A stretch of 64,000 bases of DNA from Aricia agestis. Its lineage: Eukaryota > Arthropoda > Insecta > Lepidoptera > Lycaenidae. Each line of letters begins with the position of its first letter. Within the stretch, counting starts at the first letter, position 1. This document shows, in pieces, positions 45,722 through 58,400 of the stretch. The notes beneath the pieces are model-generated. The model worked only from the letters and a program-made list of their open reading frames with translations, was not told the DNA's origin and made no database searches. The position numbers were made by a program, and so were the translations under genes. Location of the stretch: positions 14,971,501 through 15,035,500 of the forward strand of contig NC_056413.1 of NCBI RefSeq assembly GCF_905147365.1, written 5' to 3'.

Positions 45722-46150
45722 TTAAAGGGGGCGACTAACCCTAAATTTTATAATTAATTTTTATACTTATTTGAAAATAAGCCCCGAATCGTTTCCTAAA
45801 ATTAGATACTACATTATATTTCCGAGAATTCGATCTGAGCAAAAAACGATATCTTAAAATTTTCTCGATAGAAAAAAAATCACAATCACATCTAATTTTC
45901 ACGAATTTTTCATTTATTGCCATAACCGTGCATTGAACTAAGTTAATATTTTAACACATTGTATAAAATTCTATCATTGAGAGATCGACCTAGCGGATAT
46001 TTAAAATGTTGTATATTTATTGAGTTAATGAGAAAAAACTAATTTGGCGATGAATCCGCGTCGTTCCTTTTCACCTGGCATATGAAAGACGGGCGTGAGT
46101 GTGAAGAGAGAAGAACGATGTTTAATTTTTGGGGTTAGTCGCCCTCTTAA
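45722..46150. mobile_element. TTAA-flanked non-autonomous element
   Basis: TTAA then AGGGGGCGACTAACCC at the left; GGGTTAGTCGCCCTCT then TTAA at the right. TTAA duplication and terminal inverted repeats fit a piggyBac-type derivative without transposase. Confidence 0.75.
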
Positions 46151-46324
46151 TACCTTTTATTTGAGTGACTTACTATTAATTTTAACAAAATTTCAAAATG
46201 CAGACTTTCTAAAAATTTGGCAATCTTATAAATTATATTTAAAATAAAAACAATTCATTTGAAAAGATCACAGTAATTTTTTAATAAATAATATAATATC
46301 ACATTATAATTTTGAATTTTAATA

Positions 46325-46428
46325 TTAAATAATGCCGTAGGAGGTTTCCGAGTCCATTTCATACTCGTTGTCCAGCGAGCTCGCATCTGCATCCGTACTT
46401 ATTGGTAGTGTGGGCGAGGTGGGTGTAT
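46325..46428 (-). CDS. Uncharacterised gene, last exon
   Basis: Acceptor TTTAG, phase 1 in. Encodes TPTSPTLPISTDADASSLDN then EYEMDSETSYGII and TAA. Acidic end. Confidence 0.8.
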
Positions 46429-49400
46429 CTAAACAAAACGTTTATTTGAGCATTTAGATAACGTGGACCCTTATCATATAATAAATATTAAACTACTAGT
46501 GTGACTTTTAAGTTTTATGAATACATATTATACTCGTATTGACGATTTTACCATGAATCTACCATTAAAGCAGTGGTTCCGAACCTGGCGGTAATCACCC
46601 CCGCGGGGGTAATATAGCTATTCTATTATAGGGATAACAGAAGTGGTAAGTACCTGAAATAGGTGAATTGGCAGAAAAAAAAATTTAAACTCTGTTCAGC
46701 CTCTGGCATTAAAAAAAAGGCAAGAAACCGTGTGAACGTCGAGCATGATATGAGTAATGAGATACGCGTTGAGTGGAACTGAACCTAATTATATTTAAAA
46801 ACTTGCGAATTTAAAACAATAATAATAATGAATAATATCAACCTTATAATAAAGTAATTACCAATAAATTAATAAAGTTGTTTTTAATTGCAGTACTGTT
46901 TTCTTAAAAATATAAAGTGGGATGGGGGGGGGGGGGGGGTAAAATCAGTTTTTCTAACAGACCATAGGGGTAACAGCCCTGAAAAGGTTAGGAAACACTG
47001 CATTTAATTGAAAGACATGTAGTCAGCTCGTAAGCGCGTGGCCATTTTATGCTTGTGTGCATTGCCATTTGCCGTAATGTGCGTGTAGGGATGGGCGTTT
47101 ATCGTGCTTATATAATAATATATCAAATAAAAAGTAAAAACACTATATATTATTACAAAATATTCTTAACTACTAGGGGTAGTCCATTTGTTTTTAACTA
47201 TGAAGTACCAGGAGCGCATAACGTATGAAGAGCTGTTTGCATTCAATTTTTTCAACCTACCCACTAAAGGTAGGACACAGTTAGTCGGCGCGTGCCGGGG
47301 CGGATCGGGGTTCAGCGCAGCGCAAAATGCGCTATAGCACACTATTGCCGGGTCGGGTCGCATGACGCATCGCATTGACGGATTTTAACGCTCACTGTGC
47401 CGGGGCGGGTCGGCGCGCAATGCATTGTGACGGATTTTGAGCCGAGGCTTGCCGAGCCGCATCGCATCACATCCGCGTGCCGCTTGCTATAGCACACTGT
47501 TGTCGGGGCGCAGCGGGTCTTGTCGGGCCGTGTCGCATTGACGGAAATCTGCCGAGCAAAAATCCGCGCCGATGCGCCCCGGCACAGTGTGTGATACGCG
47601 CATCCGCTTCCATACTAATTGTATGGAGGCGGATTTTTGCGATGCACCCCGGCACGCTGAGCCCCAGCACGGCCCGTCTCAGTGCTCTCTCTCACACCGC
47701 CCTTTTTTCCATACAAACGTTGTCCCCTGTTTCCTCCCTGGATAATGCTAGTAGACTTATAATTTTTTTCCTGAATATCTACGGCCACTAATACAATGTC
47801 CCTATGTTTTCTTTCTTTTCATAATTTAGTTATTAAATAAGATAATATGAACGTTCAAAAACCCAAAAAAATGGCCAGATTTTCCGCTGTGTTCAAACAT
47901 CCAGAAAACAGATTTGGCTAGATTATACAAAAAAAAAAATAAAACATAGGAACACAGCTCAAGCCTTTCTTTAATCTTTAATGAAAAAAGTATTTAAATC
48001 GGTTAAGTTTTGGAGAAGGAATCAGGGGACAACGAATCGTTTATTTTCTGCAGTTGTCTCTATCGCGTTCTGCGGTATAGGCTTGAGGTAAGGGAGACAG
48101 CTATAGATATTACACGTACTTTTTTTTTCATTTCTCTAGCCCCTGGTGTATCCTCTTAATTCTAAGATTTTTCTTGTGACTACCCCCAATATTTTGTTAT
48201 AATTATTGTGAATGGACAAATTAAGAGGGGTAGCCCATTTTATTTAAACTATAAAGTACCAGGAGCGCATAACGTATGAGGAGGTTTTTGTGTTAATATT
48301 TTTCGACCTACGCACTAATTCTAAGATTTTTCTTGTGACTACCCCCAATATTTTGTTTCAATTCTTGTGAATAGACAAATTAAGAGTTGTAGCCCATTTG
48401 TTATAAACTATGAAGTACCAGGAGCGCATAACGTATGAAGAACTGTTTGCATTTACTTTTTTTCGACCTACCCACTAATTCTAATATTTTTCTTGGGAGG
48501 AGAATAGCAAGATTCAAGTACATTTTGTACACCTGTTTTGTATAAACTTAAGGTAAGTATTGCAAAGTTAAGTTTATTAAGTTACATACATGAAACTAGA
48601 ACGTATTATAGTAGGTAAGATAAAATTAATTCGTACATTACTAGTTATAGACAAATTTATGGTACCTAATTACAACGTGTTATTAAAAATATTTTAAAAT
48701 ACCTGACTTATGAAGTAATGACAGGGATAGATAACAATCATTATTTAGTGGAACCACAAAACTATTGCATAAAACGTTCACTAAACACTTTATCACGTGA
48801 AATATGCAGACCGACCGATCCTTCGCTATGACCGAGTATAGCGGTCTAAACATTACACGCTTTTCACGCTAATACACCGATATGAGCTCTCTCTTTTACT
48901 CGACTTATCGCATCGTTAGTTACAAAGAGTAACATTATCAACTGTCAAAATATAATAGTATTATATCTCAATATTATATACTTTAGGGTGTGTATGATTC
49001 CCCTATATAGCAGCATTGAAAGAGTAAATTTGCCCGTACAAAAGTTTTTTAACTTTTGTACGGGCAAATTCATGAAGTTGGGGAGCGTGCCCATACAAAT
49101 CACAAAAAAAATGTGCTCTTTCAGAGCTGTTACTTTAACAGTGAACTCTATATAAGTAACACACACACAACCTTAAAAGTAATAACATTTTTTCGTTTTT
49201 CGATCAAATTGTGTAGGTATTTAAAAGTAATATTCAACTCTACATGAAGTCGCAGATATACAGGGTGTAACAAAAATAAGTGACCAAAATTTTTCTTTCA
49301 CTTTTGTATGGGGAAACTCGTGCCGCTCGGGCCGTCGCCCATACAAAAGTGAAAAAAAAATTCGTCTTTCAGAGCTGCTACTTTCACAGTGAACTCTCTA

Positions 49401-52400
49401 CAAGGAACATGTACACACCCTAAAGTATTATCACTTATTTTTGTTACACCCTGTATAAATAACGTTTGTTGCAGTCATTTATGATTTTGTGACAAATATC
49501 TCTTTGCACTTACCATTAGAAGTAACAGCTTGCTCGTTAGCAGGTTCACTATTTTCCGGATTGCGGTGCGCCTCCAAGTTATATTCAGATTGCCCGCTTG
49601 ACCGATTGCTTAGTGGCTCCTGAAAAAATTTTAACGTATATAAGGTTACAATACGGCTTATACTCTTACTGTTAGTCTTATCTTGTCTGACAAAGTCATG
49701 CCTATTTTTTGGTAGTGTCTTCAAGTATCAGATTAATATGCACTTAGCGCCATCTGTGTGTTGAAAATAATATTTAAATGACACAAGTAAGTTCAAATGA
49801 AGTAAGCCGGGTTAGTTCGCAAACCGGTGGTAGGTCAAGTGGTCAACATGTAAAAGTTCTGAAAATATTATATTTTGTTTCAAAAGTAAAAATATTTCTA
49901 AGCAAATCTTCCTATTTATTTAGTACTAGGTTTCCGCCCGTGGCTCGGCCCACGTGGATATCGGTTATATCGCGCTTCAAAATGAAACGTACTTATTTTC
50001 GTGAGGGATACTCACACACCACGTACTGGCGCCGTTGTAGTATATGCTATGTATCAGAGATGGCGCTGTATGTGAAAACTGATTTTCCCTGTTTTCCTGC
50101 TTTTCTCTTGAAGTTTTTTCTGATTTTTTCTATAGACCTCACGGAGCCCGAGACCTTTTCAACGAATGCAAAACCGTGGAAATCGGTTCGTGCGTTCTGG
50201 AGTTATAGCGTCAGGAAGAAAAACCCGACTTAATTTTATATATTAGATTCGACGAACATTATAAAATCATTCACAATCGATCCTAATACTATCAATACTC
50301 CTAAAGAACTTTCATCTAACCCACCTCACTCTCCAAGGAGGTCGTCCCGCTGAGCGAAGTGCCTCTTCCCGAAGTGTCCTGTGACACGTCACTGTGTATA
50401 CCGCGCCCGTCGCCGGCGCCGATTCCCCCTGCTATATGGTCTTCTGTCTCATCTTCTGTCTCATGCTCCGAATCTTCCGTCTCGTTCATATCATCTTCCG
50501 GAAGTGACGTCACTGTACGGTCCAGTTCGGAGTCACTCTGCAAATTATGGTCATTAAAATTATTTATTGCGAGTTTCTTTACAGACACCTTTTGATAAAA
50601 AATAAAGTATTTTGAGCATATTAAAATATAAAATGGAATTTCAATTACGATGGAGACATATTATTATTATTCATTTTATGCATATGCATACCTCAAACAA
50701 CCAGTACGAAATATGAACATCGTCCTCCGTAGAGCAGGACATGTAGGTGTCTTCTGATGATCGTTGGGATACTTCTGGATCCTGAAATAAAAAAAAAGTA
50801 TACCTGCTATAAAAATAACAAATAGTATAGAAAGTTTAAAAAAAAGCAAAACATAGACATATAATATTAACGGTCAAATTAACCATGAAAACTTTAATGC
50901 AGGGAGCAAAGAAAGTAATAAAAATCTAGAATATAATATTGTTTTAGTATCTAGAACAATTATCTCATTACTTACACGCTCAAACTCTACTCTTGTATCT
51001 GAAATATTGTTCACATCCATGAGGTTATCTTCATCAGCAGCCTTCAGTATATCGACTGGCACCAAAGGGTTTTCAATCTGCGGAAATATAGCAAATGATA
51101 ATAGACTATTTAGGGGAAGCCATGAAATAATTTGACAATTTAAGCCAAAACTAAAGTTAGAAATTAGAATATAACACTTACTTTTGATATAATATTTTCC
51201 TTGAGATCAGGGGATTGCGGCAATGAAAGAATGGAATTACTATTCAACGAAGATAATTCTTCGAATTCATTGTCAGCTGACAAATATTCGGAAAACTTTG
51301 AAGTAGTCGCAGACGCGACGGAAATAGGTGACAAAAACTCCACATCCTGAACCCCAGAATCTATATTCGAGTATTCTATGGACACTTTCGACGAATTTTC
51401 ATTTTGGACTATAAATATCTCTTTTTTTGCACTCGATGCGGTGGGTAAAGTCAAAGTTGAAGTATAATCAGAGTTGATAGACTCTTTATCGTCTGGAAAT
51501 TGATATATATTGCAAGCCCCATCTTTGTTGTCAATAGTTGAGCACCTTGTTATGTGACTGAGCGTTTTATCAATTAGATATCTTACTTGTTCTTCAATAT
51601 AATCACCTGCATCTTCTTGTACGTCATCACTTCTTTCGGTTTTATCAAAGGCAGAATCAATTTCGATTGTTTGGTTATTATATCTCTTACAAGCGTTTTC
51701 AGCTTCTTTAAATTTGATAAGTCTCGTATTGGAGAAATTAAAATCATTTGATATTTCTGTTGCCTCAACATCAAAGTCTACGCCAAGAGGTGCTTCAGTT
51801 TCCATACTGCGAGATTTAACATTTTCGGCCTTGGTCGTTTCCAAGCTTTTGATGCTGTTTAATTTCCGAACTCGTTTGATCCTATTTGTGTAATTTCCAG
51901 GTTTATAGCTCTCCGAACTTTTTTTGGATGAATAATCGACAGTGCATTTATTTTTAATACAGAACGATACGTTATTGTTACTACAAGACGAACAAGGAAC
52001 GTATGTACTGCTTCCAGGTATACATTTCTTAAGTTTTTCTTCTTCAACTCCTTTAACATCCAACTTGTCTTTATCGATTTCGTTTCTATAAACTTGATAT
52101 ATAGGAAATTTTCGGAGGTAGGTAGGAAATCTATTCCGTTTAGCCGCTTGGGATTTCCCAGAACTTTTTAACGGTAACTCGTGTAATTGTTTCCTTTCAT
52201 TATACGTGTTTAGTACAATATTTAAATTAAGATTTAACTTTTTATCACTTGAACATTTGTTGATTCGCCTCTTTAAATATGCAGGAATATAATTTTTTAT
52301 GTCAAAAATTTGGCTTGTATCGAGAAATTTTGTAATGGGCGAAGAAGTTTCCAAAGGTTTCATACCTATACTTGGTTTAACTAATCGGACATGTCTAATT

Positions 52401-55400
52401 TTTTTCTTAATGTCACTGATATCTAGACAATTATGTTTTCCAGGTTTTCTCTGTGCAACGTTGATAAGTGCTGATTTTCGGTAAGATATTTTTCTTTTAG
52501 ATTCTCTTCTAACATTAAGTGCCGGATTAGATTTATTTAACGTATTTTGAGTAACGACAATATTTTTCTTTACGATAATTTCCCTTCTTCTTCTATATTG
52601 AACAATGGGCGCTTTCTTGACCACATTATTTGAAATTCCTTCCTGCCATTTTCCTTGATAGACAATATCTTCGGAATTTCTATTTTTGTAGCAGTGTACG
52701 TAAATTCCACCATAGCTTAAAGAAGACCTTTTACTACTAACTTTATTGGCATAAAGCTTTGTGGTTGTACCATTATTTTCCAAACTTTGCTTCTTAAACA
52801 TGACTATGGATTCAGATTTTTGTTGTTGCTTATGATTTATAATTTCTTGGTCATTTTGATGTCCAAGAACGTATTCTTTTCTTAAAGATTCGCAAGCATT
52901 GAATGTATCTTTGCTTGTATTAGTTCCTATAATATTTTGGAAATCAGTAATAGATGCCTTGATCTTGAGTTCTGTATGTTGTATCTTAGGTGTTATGTTT
53001 AACGCTGATCGAGCATCTGATAAATCCATCACATCATCTGGCCCACACTGGATATCTGCACTGATGTGCCGAATACCATCCGAAGTACTTGGTTCGTCTA
53101 TATCTAGAAACATAGGTTTAGAATAGAATAGAATAGAAAATACATTATTTGTACAACTTAAAACTAAACTTAAACTTAAGAAACACAATAAAGGAAAAAT
53201 ATGTACAAATAGGCGGTCTTAGTAATAGCAGCAGTTTCTGCCAGACAACCTGTGATTTTAAAATACAAAAATAAGAGTAAGTATATTTGTTAATAATATT
53301 ATGACTAAATAATAAATAAGTATATACTGCATATAACATAGGTACTACATATAAATAACATGTAATAATACATAAAAAATATTTATATAAACTACATAAA
53401 ATTTACACAAATATAATAATGTTAGCGGCAACACCAGAAGCTGATTCACCTAGCCACCCCCCTACCTCTCAGAGTGTATAAAAACTGCCTCGCCACGTGA
53501 CTCGTTCTCTTTTTCCCTTGAGAATTCGTGCGAGATAGACGTGCCATTGCTTGTGTCCGTTATTTTGTAATTAATTATTAGTTTTGTTATTTTCTTTTGT
53601 TTAATTTTGTAATTAATTAGTTTGTTAGCAATTTAGTGATTTAGTTTTGTTATTTAATTTTTATTTAAAGTGTTAAATTAGATTTATAGAATTGGTGTTG
53701 ATTTTTTTTATATTAATTAAGGTTTCCCTACCTAAAATCAGGCGTGGGATAAAGAAAACACTCCCACAATTATTATTTTCCAACAAGGTTGCTAATTTAG
53801 AATAGTCATGGGTAGATCGAATCGTTCACGGTCAAAAACACGGGGGAAGCGCGTTGCACGCTCGCGTAGTAGAATCTCGCACGGCAGGCTGTCTCGTAGC
53901 ACGTCTCGGGGACGCACAAAGGAGCGGCGGCGATCTCGCCGTGACCGTTCGGGCTCGGAACGATGGAGCCGTGATCGCTCGCGTGAACAGCACGAGCGGT
54001 GTCGTCGTCGGCGTTCACGATCGAGGTGTTCTGGCCGGGAGCGTTCGAGTCCAGGTCGATCATACTTGGAACCGAGGGACGAGACGCTGCATCGAGACTA
54101 CGCACAATCGCTCGAGGCGATAGCCTCGCGGTTGAGTGCATTGGAAGGTAAATCGGGGTGGTCGAATACGCCCGGCGCTGCTAACGGAGACTCCATGGGC
54201 TGCTCTACGGAAAGAATTGTGGACGCAATTCAATCATTAAGGTCGGTACATACACAAAACTATTACGTCTCTAACTTTGATCCCGATGTAAACGATGTAG
54301 ATCAGTGGTATTCCGAGGTGGATAGGGCACAGCTTGTAAATAAGTGGTCAGATAATGAGTGCCTGTCGCGGGTAGGTAACTGTTTAAAGGGGAACGCGAA
54401 ACAATGGCTTAGTGAGTGGGTTACCAACGATCGTTCGTGGAGTACCTTTAAAAATGATTTTAGATCGTTATGTGTAAAAAAGATAGATGTGGCTAATATT
54501 CTTTTCGAAGTTATGAATACGGATTCAGAAAAATATTCCACTTATGCGGAGTACGCGCGTAGATCGTTATTACGATTACGAATTGTTAAGGGGTTGTCCG
54601 AGGAACTTATGATCGCAATCGTAATTCGTGGCATTAGAGACCCACATATCAAGGCGTGTGCCACTAATGCGAAACTCACTATCGACAATATGGTCGACTT
54701 TTTGTCGACGTTTACTAAGCCTACTTCTAAATCTTTACCTATGTCTTCATTTTCTCAACAATCTCGACACAAGTCGACTTTTAAACGTATATTGAAGTGT
54801 TTTATTTGCGGCGACACTCAACACAAACAGGTTAATTGTCCAAAGAAACCTAAACAAAAAACTAACTCTCAAATACTCGCATTACCTAGTTCGAGTGATA
54901 ATAGTTCTAAGTCCAATTTGTCGTGCGCTTATTGCAAGAAGGGTGGGCACGATATTACTTCGTGTTTTGCTAAACAACGTTCGGATGCACAACGTAATAA
55001 AAACAAAGTTAATTTTTGTTCTACCCCCGACTTTAGTAAAAATAATGACGTTATGGTTGGTATCATTCAGGGGATTCCGGTTGATATACTTATTGACAGT
55101 GGTGCATTAGATGTGTCATTAATATCCTCGGATGTTGTAAATCATTTTTCGTGTTGTAAGAAACCTATTAACAGTCAGTTAAAGGGTATTAGTGACACAA
55201 CTATTTTTGTTGAATTTTACGTGACACTGACAATCGAGTTCCCGGAAATAACTTTGGAAGTTGATTTGCTAATTGTGCCTAGAGAGTGTATGAATGCGCC
55301 TATAATTATCGGTACAGATGTACTGAATAGAGACGGGGTCACGTACGTCCGTACACGAAGTTTGCAACGTTTGACTCGCGGGCTTTCAGTTAATCGTGTG

Positions 55401-58400
55401 TGCAATGTTCAAGCGAATATCGAGTGTAATGAAATTAAAACAACATTAGTGGGCGATGATTTGAAAGTTTTATTGTCTATTCTTGATAAATTTTCTAAGT
55501 TTATGATTTCGGGTACCGCCATGACTACCGTTACCACCGGTAAAATGCAAATTCGCTTGAATAATGACACTCCGATATACTATCGACCTTACAAAATGTC
55601 TTTTAACGAAAAACTAAAGGTGCGGGATATCATTAAAGACCTTCTGTCCAAAAATATTATTCGTGAGTCGGAGTCGCCTTATTCTAGCCCGGTCTTGTTA
55701 GTCAAAAAGAAGGATGGCTCAGATAGGATGTGCGTGGATTTTCGTGCACTAAATAAGATAACCGTAAAAGATCGATACCCACTTCCTTTAATAGATGACC
55801 ACCTTGACAGACTAGGGAAAGCGAAATTGTTCACAACTTTGGATATGGCTACCGGCTTCCACCAAATCATGTTACAGGACGATTCTATTCCCCTTACTGG
55901 TTTTGTTACGCCCGAAGGGCATTACGAATATATTAAAATGCCATACGGTCTCGCGAATGCTCCCATAGTTTATCAGCGAATTATATCAAAAACGTTGCGT
56001 GAGTTTATCGAATCTGGCTTAGTTTTGGTATATATTGATGACTGTTTAATACTGCATTCCTCAATTGAGGAAGGTTTGCAAACACTCGATCGTGTGTTGA
56101 CAACGTTAACAAATTCAGGTTTTTCGATAAACTTACGCAAATGTTCCTTCCTATGTACCAAGATAGAATACTTGGGTAGGATAATATCGGACGGATGCAT
56201 ACGACCGGCTGAAGCTAAAGTTCAGGCTCTGATAAATTCAAGTGTACCTCAAAACGTGCGGCAAGTGAGACAGTTTCTGGGCCTGGTGGGCTATTTCAGG
56301 AAATACATATCTGGTTACTCATTAAAAACGTCTTGTATAGCACGGTTAACAAAGAAAGGCGTCGATTTTGTATGGGGTGAGGAACAGGAAATGGCTCGTC
56401 AGGAACTCATTAAGTGTCTTACCAGTAAGCCGGTACTTTGTATTTTTGATCCTGAACTACCCACGCAGGTTCATACAGATGCGAGTAGCGCGGGCTACGG
56501 TGCGGTCCTACTCCAGATTCATAGGGATGGTAGTAAACGGGTAGTGGCGTATTACAGCCAGGCCACTAAGGGGGCCGAGTCTAAATACCATTCCTATGAA
56601 CTGGAGACTCTTGCGGTGGTAAAAGCCCTTAAACATTTTAGGCATCATCTCATTGGTAGGCATTTTACTGTCGTAACCGATTGTAACGCTCTCAAATCTA
56701 CTCAGACAAAAAGGGACCTGTTACCACGGGTAGCTAGATGGTGGGTTTACTTGCAGGATTTCGACTTTGATATTCAGTACCGAAAGGGGGTCTTATTGCC
56801 GCATGCTGACTATTTTAGTCGAAACCCTGTTGCAACTGTAAACAACATAACCAAACCACGCAATTGGGCACAAATCGCACAATCGGGTGATGAGGAAACG
56901 CAACAATTGTTGCGATCCCTAGACGAGGGACAGTTGGACGCCTCGAGATACGTCAAAAAGGGTGATCTTTTGTACTATCGCTATACACCTACGGGCGAAG
57001 AGGGGCGCCTCCTCTGTTTTATTCCTAAGGGGTATCGACTTAGTCTGCTTCGTATTTTTCACGACGAACATGCCCATATTGATGTCGAAAAGACTGCCGA
57101 TCTCATATTACGATATTTTTGGTTTCCTGGTCTAAGGACCTTTATTTCCAAATATGTTAAGCATTGTTTAACCTGCATAGCTCATAAACGTGTGCCACGA
57201 TCCTCATTACAGCCAATTACTTCATGGGCCAAGCCTAATATTCCATTTGACACTCTACACCTTGACGTTTTGGGACCGTTACCAGAATCACAAGGTTTTA
57301 AGCACATATTAGTTGCAGTTGATTCTTTTTCCAAATTTTGTCACTTAATTCCTATTCACCGACAAGATTTAACTGAGCTGAAGCGAGCCATGCAATTAAT
57401 TATTTCCTTGTTCGGTACTCCCAACACTTTAATTTGTGATAGAGGTAGAATGTTTGAGGCTTCGAGTTTTTTATCTTTTCTTAATGAGTTAGGATGCCGA
57501 GTGCATCACATCACTCCTGAGATGCATCAAGCTAATGGCCAGGCCGAACGCTATATCCGCACGATTCTCAATATGCTTCGTATCGAGTCAAATCAAAAGA
57601 AAAGTGAATGGGCTGAGGAGTTGTGGCGACTGCAATTAATTTTAAATATCACAAAACAAAAGACAACGCAGTATTCTCCCTTAAATTTGTTGATCGGGTC
57701 CGAAAATGCATTACCGGTAGTCCGCTCGTTAATACGCGATGTGGCTTTAGAAAATTCTACTGACAATCGTGAGTCATTACGCGAATTACGAAGACAGAGG
57801 ACGACCGAACGGTTGACACGAAATCAAGCCGAACAAGATCGACGGGTGAACGAAGATCGTGAGCCTCCCCGCATCTATAAATTGAATGATCTCGTATTTG
57901 TGATCAAGTACTCCCAGTCACAGGGCAAGTTGGATCCAGGAATGCGTGGACCTTACCGAATTACCCGAGTGCTCGATCATGGGCGCTACGAGCTGAAGCT
58001 GGTCAGCGGAGCATACGGCAAGGTTACTTATGCGGCCGCGCAGTACCTGGTGCCCTGGAGAGGAGAGTGGACCCCGGAGACCTGCGCAGCATTCTTTGAG
58101 GGTGAGTTTACAAGTCTGTTTGGTACGCTTAATAGTGGAGCCTATGCCAGAACAGCCGTCGGAGGTACGCTTAATAGTGGAGCCTATGCCTTGACGTGAA
58201 GTCCGAGCAATATGATTATTGACGGCAGTTCTGACGGGTATGCTTAATAGTGGAGCCTATGCCTGAAAGCTAGCTAGCTAAATAATGTAGTTGACTATAT
58301 AATGCGCACTTCGGTACCATTTTTGCTTGTTACTCATTTATAAAAATCGGACCAGTTTTTGATGTTGTTACAACTGTATTAGAGCTATTTTTATGTAATT

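Larger units (their letters stand above)
43141..46324. repeat. Intergenic stretch between convergent genes
   Basis: No gene is recognised between cac and the minus-strand gene. The stretch holds the minisatellite (44287-44462), a fold-back element (44785-44920: TACGAAGCCGTTTTGAGACT and its inverse) and a TTAA-flanked element (45722-46150), each described separately where distinct. The cac 3' UTR may extend into it. Confidence 0.55.
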
